Part shown: one piece after another, positions 27,640 through 39,662 of the stretch | Position numbering within the stretch: the stretch's first letter is position 1 | Layout of the letters: every line of letters begins with the position of its first letter | Assembly: GCF_000346465.2 (NCBI RefSeq) | Contig: NC_034010.1 | Span: forward strand, 10,628,558-10,692,557 | DNA from: Prunus persica | Taxonomy: Eukaryota; Streptophyta; Magnoliopsida; Rosales; Rosaceae | Direction of reading: 5' to 3' | DNA length: 64,000 nt | Made by a program: the position numbers and the translations under genes | The notes under the pieces: model-generated | Told to the model about the DNA's origin: nothing | The model's input: only the letters and a program-made list of their open reading frames with translations | Databases searched by the model: none

Positions 27640-30600
27640 AACTCCATAATACGGTGGAAGGAGTCATTTGGTGCTGTTCGAGTGAAATCCAATATCTAAA
27701 ACTATGAAAAACACCAACCATTCCATTTCAGAACGAACTTCGTACGAATCTGAATTGTCCAATTTCATGGACCAATCAATATCGGATTGAGCCCAAAACT
27801 TGGGAAACATCATAATATGGTGGGAGGAGTCATTAGGTAGGTTTTTGAGTGAAATCCAATGTCTAGAACTATGCAAAACACCAACCACTTCATTTCCGAA
27901 CGAACTTTGTACGAACCTGCATTGTCCAATTTCAAGGACCAATCGATATCGGATTGAGCCCAAAACTTGGCAAACATCATAATACGGTGGGAGGAGTCAT
28001 TTGGTGGGTTTGGAGAGAAATTCAATCTCTAAAACTATGCAATACATCAACCACACCATTTCATAGCGAAGTTTGTACGAACCTGAATTGTCCAATTTCA
28101 TGGACCAATCGATATCAGATTGAGTCCAAAACATTGGGAACCACATAATATGGTGAGGAACTCCATAATACGGTGGAAGGAGTCATTTGGTGCTTTTCGA
28201 GTGAAATCTAGTGTCTAAAACTATACAAAACACCAACCACTCCATTTCGGAACGAACTTCGTACGAACCTGAATTGTCCAATTTCATGGAGGAATCAATA
28301 TCGGATTGAGTCCAAAACTTGGGGAACATCATAATATGGTGGGAGGAGTCATTAGGTACGTTTTTGAGTGAAATCCAACGTCTAGAACTATGCAAAACAC
28401 CAACCACATCATTTCAGAACGAACTTTGTACGAACCTGAATTGTCCAATTTTAGGGGCCAATCGATATCAGATTGAGCCAAAAAACTTGGGAAACACCAT
28501 AATATGGTGGGAGGAGTCATTTGGAGGGTTTTGAGGGAATCCAATCTCTAAAACTATGCAATACATCAACCACACCATTTCAGAGCGAACTTCGTACGAA
28601 CCTGATTTGTCCAATTTCATGGACTAATCGATATCGGATTGAGTCCAAAACTTGGGGAACATCATAATTTGGAGGGAGGAGTCATTTGGTGAGTTTTGAG
28701 TGAAATTCAATCTCTAAAACTATTCAAAACACCAACCACTCCATTTTAGAGCGAACTTCGTATGAACCTGAATTTTCCAATTTCATGGACAATTCGATAT
28801 CAGATTGAGTCCAAAACTTGGGGAAATCCATAATACGGTGGAAGGAGCCATTGGGTGCTTTTCGAGTGAAATCCAATATCTAAAACTATGCAAAACACCA
28901 AACACTCCATTTCATAACGATCTTCGTACCAACCAGAATTGTCCAATTTCATGGACCAATCAGTATCGGATTGAGTCCAAAACTTGAGGAACAGCATAAT
29001 ATGGTGGGAGGAGTTATTAGGTAGGTTTTGAGTGAAATCGAATGTCTAGAACTATGCAAAACACCAAAAACCTCATTTCGGAACGAACTTTGTACGAACT
29101 TGAATTGTCTAATTTCAGGGACCAATCGATATAGGATTGAGCCCAAAACTTGGGAAATCATAATATGGTGGGCGGAGTCATTCGGTGGGTTTTGAGTGAA
29201 ATCCAATCTCTAAAACTATGCAATACATTAACGACACCATTTCAGAGCGAGCTTCGTACGAACCTGAATTGTTTGATTTCAGGGGCCAATCGATATCGGA
29301 TTGAGTCCAAAACTTGGGGAACAGCATAATATGGTGGGAGGAGTCATTTGGTGCTTTTTGTGTGAAATCCAATCTCTAAAACTATGCAAAACACCAACCA
29401 CTCCATTTCAGAACGAACTTCGTCCAAACCTAAATTGTTCAATTTCATGGACCAATCAATATTGGATTGAGCCAAAAAACTTGGGAAACATCATAATATG
29501 GTGGGAGGAGTCATTTGGAGGGTTTTGAGTGAAATCTAATCTCTAAAACTATGCAATACATCAACCACACCATTTCAGAGAGAACTTCGTACGAACCTGA
29601 ATTGTCTAATTTCATGGACCAATCGATGTCGGATTGAGTCCAACACTTGGGGAACATCATAATTTGGAGTGAGGATTCATTTGGTGAGTTTTGAGTGAAA
29701 TTCAATCTCTAAAACTATTCAAAACACCAACCATTCCATTTTAGAGCGAACTTCGTATGAACCTGAAGTTTCCAATTTCATGGACAATTCGATATTGGAT
29801 TGAGTCCAAAACTTGGGGAAATCCATAATACGGTGGAAGGAGTCATTTGATGCTGTTCGAGTGAAATCCAAAGTCTAAAACTATGTAAAACACCAAACAC
29901 TCAATTTCAGAACGAACTTCGTACGAACCTAAATTGTCCAATTTCATGGACCAATCAATATCGGATTGAGTCCAAAACTTGAGGAACATCATAATATGGT
30001 GGGAGGAGTCATTAGGTAGGTTTTGAGTGAAATCCAATGTCTAGAACTGTGCAAAACACCAACCACTTCATTTCAGAACGAACTTTGTATGAACCTGCAT
30101 TGTCCAATTTCAAGGACCAATCGAAATCGGATTGAGACCAAAACTTGGCAAACATCATAATATGGTGGGAGGAATCATTTGGTGGATTTTGAGTGAAATC
30201 CAATCTCTAAAACTATGCAATACACCAACTACTCCATTTCATAATGAACTTCGTACGAACCTGAATTGTCCAATTTCAGGGACAAATCGATATCGGATTG
30301 AGTCCAAAACTGGGGGAACATCATAATTTGGAGGGAGGAGTCATTTGGTGAGTTTTGAGTGAAATTGAATATCTCAAACCATTCAAAACATCAACCACTC
30401 CATTTTAGAGTGAACTTTGTACGAACCTGAATTTTCCAATTTCATGGACAATTTGATATCGGATTGCGTCCAAAACTTGGGGAAACCCATTATACGGTGG
30501 AAGGAGTCATTTGATACTTTTCGAGTGAAATCCAATATCTAAAACTATGCAAAACACCAACCACTCCATTTCAAAACGAACTTTGTATGAACCTGAATTG

Positions 30601-33600
30601 TCCAATTTTAGGGACCAATTGATATCGGATTGAGCCAAAAAACATGGGAAACATCATAATATGGTGGGAGGAGTCATTTGGAGGGTTTTGAGTGAAATCC
30701 AACTCCTAAAACTATGCAATACATCAACCACACCATTTCAGAGCGAACTTCGTACGAACCTGAATTGTCCAATTTCATGGACCAATCGATATTGGATTGA
30801 GTCCAAAACTTGGGGAACATCATAATTTGGAGGGAGGAGTCATTTGGTTAGTTTTGAGTGAAATTCAATCTCTAAAACTATTCAAAACACCAACCACTCC
30901 ATTTTAGAGCGAACTTCGTATGAACCTGAATTTTCCAATTTCATGGACAATTCGATATCGGATTGAGTCCAAAACTTGGGGAAATCCATAATACGGTGGA
31001 AGGAGTCATTTGGTGCTTGTGAAATCCAATATCTAAAACTATGCAAAACACCAAACACTCCATTTCAGAACGAACTTCGTACAAATCTGAATTGTCCAAT
31101 TTCATGGACCAATCAATATCGGATTGAGCCCAAAACTTGGGAAACATCATAATATGGTGGGAGGAGTCATTAGGTAGGTTTTTGAGTGAAATCCAATGTC
31201 TAGAACTATGCAAAACACCAACCACTTCATTTCCGAACGAACTTTGTACGAACCTGCATTGTCCAATTTCAAGGACCAATCGATATCGGATTGAGCCCAA
31301 AACTTGGCAAACATCAGAATACGGTGGGAGGAGTCATTTGGTGGGTTTGGAGAGAAATCCAATCTCTAAAACTATGCAATACATCAACCATACCATTTCA
31401 TAGCGAAGTTTGTACAAACCTGAATTGTCCAATTTCATGGCCCAATTGATATCAGATTGAGTCCAAAACATGGGGAACAACATAATATGGTGGGAGGAGT
31501 CATGTGATGCTTTTTGAGTGAAATCCAATCTCTAAAACTATGCAAAACAGCAACCATTCCATTTCAGAACGAACTTCGTCCGAACCTGAATTGTCCAATT
31601 TCATGGACCAATCGATATCGGATTGAGTCCAAAACTTGGGGAACATCATAATTTGGAGGGAGGAGTCATTTGGTGAGTTTTGACTGGAATTCAATCTCTA
31701 AAACTATTCAAAACACCAACCACTCCATTTTAGAGCGAACTTCGTACGAACCTGAATTTTTCAATTTCATGGACAATTCGATATCGGATTGAGTCCAAAA
31801 CTTGGGGAACTCCATAATACGGTGGATGGAGTCATTTGGTGATTTTTGAGTGAAATCCAATATCTGAAACTATGCAAAACACCAACCACTCCATTTCAGA
31901 ACGAACTTCGTACGAACCTGAATTGTCCAATTTCATGGAGCAATCAATATCGGATTGAGTCCAAAACTTGGGGATCATCATAATATGGTGGGAGGAGTCA
32001 CTAGGTAGGTTTTTGAGTGAAATCCAATGTCTAGAACTATATAAAACACGAACCACTTCATTTTAGAACGAACTTTGTACGATCCTAAATTGTCCAATTG
32101 CAGGGGCCAATCGATATCGGATTGAGCCCAAAACTTGGAAAACATCATCATATGGTGGGAGGAGTTATTTGGTGTGTTTTGACTAAAATCCAATTTCTAA
32201 AACTATGCAATACATCAACAATACCATTTCAGAGCGAACTTCGTACGAACCTGAATTGTCCAATTTCATGGACCAATCAATATCGGATTGAGTCCAAAAC
32301 TTGGGGAACATCATCATATGGTGGGAGGAGTCAATTGGAGGGTTTTGAGTGAAATCCAATCTCTAAAACTATGCAATACATCAACCACACCATTTCAGAG
32401 CGAACTTCGTACGAACCCGAATTGTCCAATTTCATGGACCAATAGATATCGGATTGAGTCCAAAACTTGGGGAAGATCATAATTTGGAGCGAGGAGTCAT
32501 TTGGTGAGTTTTGAGTTTAATTCATTTTCTAAAACTATTCAACACACCAACGACTCCATTTTAAAGCGAACTTCATACGAACCTCAATTTTCCAATTTCA
32601 TGGACCAATCGATATCGGATTGAGTCTAAAACTTGGGGAACATCATAATATGGTGGGAGGAGTCAATTGGAGGGTTTTGAGTGAAATCCAATCTCTAAAA
32701 CTATGCAATACATCAATCACACCATTTCAGAGAGAACTTCGTACGAACCTGAATTGTCCAATTTCATGGACCAATCGATATCGGATTGAGTCCAAAACTT
32801 GGGGAACATCATAATTTGGAAGGAGCAGTCATTTGGTGAGTTTTGAGTGAAATTCAATCTCTAAAACTATTCAAAACTCCAACCACTCCATTTTAGAGCG
32901 AATTTCGTATGAACCTGAATATTCCAATTTCATGGACAATTCGATATCGGATTGAGCCCAAAACATCGGGAAATCCATAATACGGTGGAAGGAGTCCTTT
33001 GGTGCTTTTTGAGTGAAATCCGATATCTAAAACTATGTAAAACATGAACCACTCCATTTCAGAACGAACTTCGTACGAACCTGAATTGTCCAATTTCATG
33101 GACCAATCAATATCGGATCGAGTCCAAAACTTGAGGAACATCATAATATGGTGGGAGGAGTCATTAGGTAGGTTTTGAGTGAAATCCAATGTCTAGAACT
33201 ATGCAAAACATCAACCACTTCATTTCAGAACGAACTTTGTACGAACCTGAATTGTCCAATTTCAGGGACCAATCGATATCGGATTGAGCCCAAAACTTGG
33301 TAAACAACATAATATGGTGGGAGGAGTCATTCGGTGGGTTTTGACTGAAATTCAATCTCTAAAACTATGCAATACATCAACCACACCATTTCAGAGCGAA
33401 CTTCGTACGAACTTGAATTGTCCAATTTCATGGACCAATCGATATCGGATTGAGTCCAAAACATGGGGAACATCATAATGTGGAGGGAGGAGTCATTTGG
33501 TGAGTTTTGAGTGAAATTCAAGCTCTAAAACTATTCAAAACACCAACCACTCCATTTTAGAGCAAATTTCTTACGAACCTGAATATTCCAATTTCGTGGG

Positions 33601-34190
33601 CAATTCGATATTGGATTGAGTCCAAAACTTGGGGAAATCCATAATATGGTGGAAGGAGTCATTTGGTGCTTTTCGAGTGAAATCCAATATCTAAAACTAT
33701 GTAAAACATGAACCACTCCATTTCAGAACGAACTTCGTACGAACCTGAATTGTCCAATTTCATGGACCAATCAATATCGGATTGAGTCCAAAACTTGAGG
33801 AACATCATAATATAGTGGGAGGAGTCATTAGGTAGGTTTTGAGTGAAATCCAATGTCTAGAACTATGCAAAACACCAACCACTTCATTTCAGAACGAACT
33901 TTGTACGAACCTGAATTGTCCAAGTTCAGGGACCAATCGATATTGGATTGAGCCCAAAACTTGGCAAACAACATAATATGGTGGGAGGAGTCATTTGGTG
34001 GGTTTTGACTGAAATCCAATCTCTAAAACTATGCAATACATCAACCACACCATTTCAGAGCGAACTTCGTATGAACCTGAGTTGTCCAATTTCGTGGACC
34101 AATCGATACCGGATCGAGTCCAAAACATGAGGAACAACATAATATGGTGGGAGGAGTCATTTGGTACTTTCTGAATGAAATCCAATCTCC
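27640..34190 (+). repeat. Satellite region with variable multimer higher-order repeats
   Basis: A distinctive monomer class carrying 'ccataatacggtggaagg' or a close variant starts its 'tacggtgg' core at 27,650, 28,169, 28,834, 29,829, 30,493, 30,992, 31,818, 32,981 and about 33,643. The spacings are close to multiples of 166 bp (665, 995, 664, 499, 826, 1,163 and 662), plus one shortened interval of 519 bp. A four-monomer (664-bp) unit is the most frequent. The segment at 27.64-28.15 kb reappears at 31.0-31.49 kb with an offset of 3,337 bp. Confidence 0.75.
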
Positions 34191-37006
34191 AAAACTATAC
34201 AAAACACCAACCACTCCATTTCAGAAAGAACTTCGTCCGAACCTGAATTGTCTAATTTCATGGACCAATCGATATCGGATTGTGTCCAAAACTCGAGGAA
34301 CATCATAATTTAGAGCGAGTAGTCATTTGGTTAGTCTTGAGTGAAATTCAAACTCTAAAACTATTCAAAACACTAACCACTCCATTTCAGAACGAACTTC
34401 GTACGAAGCCGAATTTTTCAATTTCGTGGACCAATCGATGTCAGAGTGAGTCCAAAACTTGGGGAATATAATAATATGGTGGGAGGAGTAATTTGGGGTG
34501 GGTTCTGAGTGAAATCCAATCTCTAAAACTATGCAAAACATCAACCACTCCATTTCATAACGAACTTAGAACGAACCTGAATTGTCCAATTTCATATACC
34601 AATCGATATCGGATTGAGTCCAAAACTTGGGGAACATCATAATACGGTGGGAGGAGTCATTTGGTGACTTTGGAGTGAAATCCAATTTCTAGAACTATGC
34701 AATACACCAACCACTCCATTTCATAATGAACTTCGCAGAAACCTGAATTGTCCAATTTTATGGACCACTCGATATCGGATTGAGTCCAAAACTTGGGGAA
34801 CAACATAATATGGTGGGACGAGTCATTTGGTAGGTTATGAGTGAAATCCAATCTCAAGAACTAAGAAATACACCAACCACTCCATTTAAGAACAAACTTC
34901 GTATGAACCTGAATTGTCCAATTTGATGTACCAATCGATATCGGATTGTGTCCAAAACATCGAGAACACGATAATATGTTGGGAGGAATCATTTGGTAGG
35001 TTGTGAGTGAAATCCAATCTCAAGAACAATGAAATATACCAACCACACCATTTTAGAACGAACTTCGTACGAACCTGAATTGTCAACTTTCATGGACCAA
35101 TGGATATCGTATTGTGTCCAAAACTTGGGGAACATCATAATACGGTGGGAGGAGTCGTTTGGTCACTTTGGAGGGAAATCCAATCTCTAGAACTATCCAA
35201 TTTTAGGGACCAATCGATATCGGATTGAGTCCAAAACTCAGGGAACATGATAATGTGGTGGGAGGAGTCATTTGGTAGGTTATGACTGAAATCCAATCTC
35301 AAGAACTACGCAAAACACCAACCACTCCATTTCAGAACGAACTCTGTACGAACCTGAATTGTCCAATTTCATGGACCAATCGATATCGAATTGAGTCCAA
35401 AAGTTAGAGAACATCATAATTTGGTGGGAGTAGTCATTTGGATTGTTTTGAATGAAATCCAATGTGTAAAAACTATGCAAAACACCAACCGCTCCATTTC
35501 AAAACGAACATCGTACGAACCTGAATTGTCCAATTTGGTGGACCAATTGATATCGGATTGAGTCCAAAACTTGGGGAACATGATAATATGGTGGGAGAAG
35601 TCATTTGGTAGGTTATGAGTGAAATCCAATCTCAAGAACTATGCAATACACCAACCACGCCATTTCAGAACAAACTTCGCACGAACCTGAATTTTCCTAC
35701 TTTGTGGACCAATCGATATCGGAGTAAGTTCAAACCTGGGGAATATCATAATATGGTGGGAGGAGTCATTTGGAATGTTTTGAGTGAAATCCAATGTCTA
35801 AAACTATGCAAAACATCAACCACTCCATTTCAGTATGAACTTCGTACGAACCTGAATTGTCCAATTTCATGGACCAATCGATATGGTATTGAGTCTCAAA
35901 CTTGGGAAACAACATAATATGGTGGGAGGAGTCATTTGGTGACATTGGAGTGAAATCTAATCTCTAGAACTATGTAATACAACAACCACTCAATTTCAGA
36001 ACGAACTTCGTACGAACCTGAATTGTCTAATTTCATGGACCAATCGATATCGGATTGAGTCCAAAACATGGGGAACATCTTAACTTGGTGGGAAGAGTCA
36101 ATTGGTGAGTTTTGTGTGAAATCCAAACTCTAAAACTATGCAAAACAACAACCACTCCACTTCAAAACGAACTTCGTACAAACCTGAATTGTCCAATTTC
36201 ATGGACCAATCGATATCGGATTGAGACCAACACTTGGGGAACAAGATAATATGGTGGGAGGGGTCATTTGGTGGCATTTGAGTGAAATCCAATCTCTAAA
36301 ACTATGCAAAACACCAACCACTCCATTTTAGAACGAACTTCGCACGAACCTAAATTGACCAATTTTGTACACCAATCGATATCGTATTGACTCCAAAACT
36401 TAGGGAGCAACATAATACGGTGGGAGGAGTCATTTGGTGAATTTGGAGTGAAATCCAATAATAGAACTATGTAATACACTAACCACTCCATTTAAGAACG
36501 AACTTCGTACGAACCTGAATTGTCTAATTTCATGGACCAATCAATATCAGATTGAGTCCAAAACTTTGGGAACATGATAATATGGTGGGAGGAGTCATTT
36601 GGTAGGTTATGATTGAAATTCAATAGGAAGAATAATGCAAAACACAAACCCCTCCAGTTCAGAATGAACTTCGTACGAACCTGGATTGTCCAGTTTCACG
36701 GAACAATCGATATCCAATTGGGTCCAAAAGTTTTGGAACATTATAATTTGGTGGGAGGAGTTATTTGGTTCGTTTTGAGTGAAATCCAATGTCTAAAACT
36801 ATGCAAAACACCAACGACTCCATTTCAGAACAAACTTCGTACGAACTAGAATTGTCCAATTTCGTAGACCAATCGATACCGGGTTGAGTCCAAAACTTGG
36901 GGAACATCATAATATGGTGGGAGGAGTCATTTGGTGGGTTTTGAGTGAAATCCAATTTCTAAAACTATGCAAAACACCAACCACTCCATTTCAGAATTAA
37001 CTTCGT

Positions 37007-37459
37007 ACGAACCTGAATTGTCCAATTTGATGGACCAATCGATATAGGATTGAGTCCAGAACTTGGGGAACAAGATAATGTGGTGGGAGGAGTCATTTGG
37101 TAGGTTATGAGTGAAATTCAATAGCAAGAACCATGTAATACACCAACCACTCCATTTCAGAACGAAGTCTGTGCGAACCTGAATTGTCCAAATTCATAGA
37201 CCAATCGATATCGGATTGAGTCCAAAACTTGGGGAACATCATAATTTGGAAGGAGGAGTCATTTGGTGAGTTTTGAGTGAAATCCAATGTCTAAAACTAT
37301 GCAAAAGAGCAACCACACCATTTCAGAACCCTTCGTACGAACCTAAACTGTGCAATTTGATGGACCAATCGATATCGGATTGATTTTACAACTTGGGAAC
37401 ATGATAATATGGTGGGATGAGTCATTTGGAAGGTTATGAGTTAAATCCAATCTCAAGAA
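37007..37459 (+). repeat. Satellite segment, copy 1 of a near-identical pair
   Basis: These 453 bases match 38,823-39,275 with two differences that I can see (near 37,183 and 37,349). Private variants such as 'gaagtctgt', 'aagagcaaccacacc' and 'attgattttacaacttggg' are shared. Confidence 0.85.
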
Positions 37460-38822
37460 CTATGGCGCCAACCACTCCATTTCAGAACGAACTTCGTACG
37501 AACCTAAATTGTCCAATTTCGGGGACCAATTCATATTGGGTTGGGTCCAAAACTTGGGAAACATCATAACATGATGGGAGGAGTCATTTGGTAGGATATG
37601 AGTTAAATCCAATCTTAAGAACTGTGCAATACACCAACCACTCCATTTCAGAAGAAACTTCGTGCAAACTTGAAATGTCCAATTTCATGGAACAATCGAT
37701 ATCCAATTGAGTCCAAAACTTAGGAAACATCATAATATGGTAGGAGGAGTCATTTGGTGATTTTGGAGTGAAAACCAATCTCTAGAACTATGCAATACAC
37801 CAACCACTCCATTTCAGAATGAACTTTGTACGAACTTGAATCGTCCAATTTCATTTACCAATCGATATCAGATTGAGTCCAAAACTTGGGGAACATCATA
37901 ATATGGTGGGAGGAGTCATTTGGTGCTTTTTGAGGGAAATCAAATCTCTAAAAATATGCTAAACACCAAACACTCCATTTCAAAACGAACTTTGTACGAA
38001 CCTGAATTGTCCAATTTTATGGAGCAATCGAATTAAGATTGAGTCCAAAACTTGGGAAACATCATATATGTGGGAGGAGTCATTTGGTAGGTTTGAGTGA
38101 AATCCATTATCAAGAACTATGCAATACACCAACCACTCCATTTAAGAACGAACTTTGTACGAACCTGAATTGTCCAATTTCGTGGACCAATCGATATCGG
38201 GTTGAGTCCAAAACATGGGGAACATCATAATATGGTGGGAGGAGTCATTTGGTATGTTATGAGTGAAATCCAATCTCAAGAACTATGCAATACATCAACC
38301 ACTCCATTGCAGAATGAACTTCTAGCAAACTTGAATTGTCTCATTTGATGGAACAATCGATATCGGATTGAGTTAAAAACTTGGGGAACATCATAATATG
38401 GTGGGAGGAGTCATTTGGGGTGTTTTCAGTGAAATTCAATCTCTAAAACTATGCAACACACCAACCACTTCATTTCAGAATGAACTTCGTACGAACCTGA
38501 GTTGTCGAATTTCAGGGAACAATCGATATCGGATTGAGTCCAAAACTTGGGGAACATCGTAATATGATGGGAGGAGTCATTTGGTGGGTTTTGAGTGAAA
38601 TCAAATCTCTAAAACTATGCAATACCCCAACCACACCATTTTAGAAGGAACTTCGTACGAACCTGAATTATCCAATTTCTTTGACCAATTGATATCGGAT
38701 TGAGTCCAAAACTTGGGGAACATCATAATATGGTGGGAGGAATCATTTGGTGAGTTTTGAGTGAAATCCAATATCTAAAACTATGCAATACAGCAACCAC
38801 TCCATTTTAGAACGAACTTTGT

Positions 38823-39275
38823 ACGAACCTGAATTGTCCAATTTGATGGACCAATCGATATAGGATTGAGTCCAGAACTTGGGGAACAAGATAATGTGGT
38901 GGGAGGAGTCATTTGGTAGGTTATGAGTGAAATTCAATAGCAAGAACCATGTAATACACCAACCACTCCATTTCAGAACGAAGTCTGTCCGAACCTGAAT
39001 TGTCCAAATTCATAGACCAATCGATATCGGATTGAGTCCAAAACTTGGGGAACATCATAATTTGGAAGGAGGAGTCATTTGGTGAGTTTTGAGTGAAATC
39101 CAATGTCTAAAACTATGCAAAAGAGCAACCACACCATTTCAGAACCCTTCGTACGAACCTAAACTGTCCAATTTGATGGACCAATCGATATCGGATTGAT
39201 TTTACAACTTGGGAACATGATAATATGGTGGGATGAGTCATTTGGAAGGTTATGAGTTAAATCCAATCTCAAGAA
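38823..39275 (+). repeat. Satellite segment, copy 2 of a near-identical pair, abutting the gap
   Basis: This is the second copy of the segment at 37,007-37,459, offset 1,816 bp. It ends within one base of the N gap, so the true end of the duplication is not visible. Confidence 0.85.
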
Positions 39276-39276
39276 T

Positions 39277-39662
39277 NNNNNNNNNNNNNNNNNNNNNNNN
39301 NNNNNNNNNNNNNNNNNNNNNNNNNNNNNNNNNNNNNNNNNNNNNNNNNNNNNNNNNNNNNNNNNNNNNNNNNNNNNNNNNNNNNNNNNNNNNNNNNNNN
39401 NNNNNNNNNNNNNNNNNNNNNNNNNNNNNNNNNNNNNNNNNNNNNNNNNNNNNNNNNNNNNNNNNNNNNNNNNNNNNNNNNNNNNNNNNNNNNNNNNNNN
39501 NNNNNNNNNNNNNNNNNNNNNNNNNNNNNNNNNNNNNNNNNNNNNNNNNNNNNNNNNNNNNNNNNNNNNNNNNNNNNNNNNNNNNNNNNNNNNNNNNNNN
39601 NNNNNNNNNNNNNNNNNNNNNNNNNNNNNNNNNNNNNNNNNNNNNNNNNNNNNNNNNNNNNN
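39277..39662. other. Assembly gap (386 N)
   Basis: There are 386 consecutive N. The satellite is on the + orientation before the gap and on the opposite orientation after it. Nothing can be said about the content. Confidence 1.

Larger units (their letters stand above)
23435..39276 (+). repeat. 166-bp satellite array, subfamily A2, right block
   Basis: About 95 monomers, same orientation and phase as the left block. This half is richer in higher-order structure: near-identical multi-monomer segments recur at offsets of 1,510 bp (23.9-26.8 kb), 3,337 bp (27.6-28.1 and 31.0-31.5 kb), 664 bp (33.1-34.0 kb) and 1,816 bp (37.0-39.3 kb). Irregular monomers occur near 28,150 (tiny partial unit), 35,195 (internal deletion) and 37,465. 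The block runs straight into an assembly gap. Confidence 0.95.

Noticed and set aside
250..39276. CRISPR-like array of regular repeats
   Set aside because: The repeats are contiguous 166-bp monomers without unique spacers, and the rest of the window is a plant nuclear genome.
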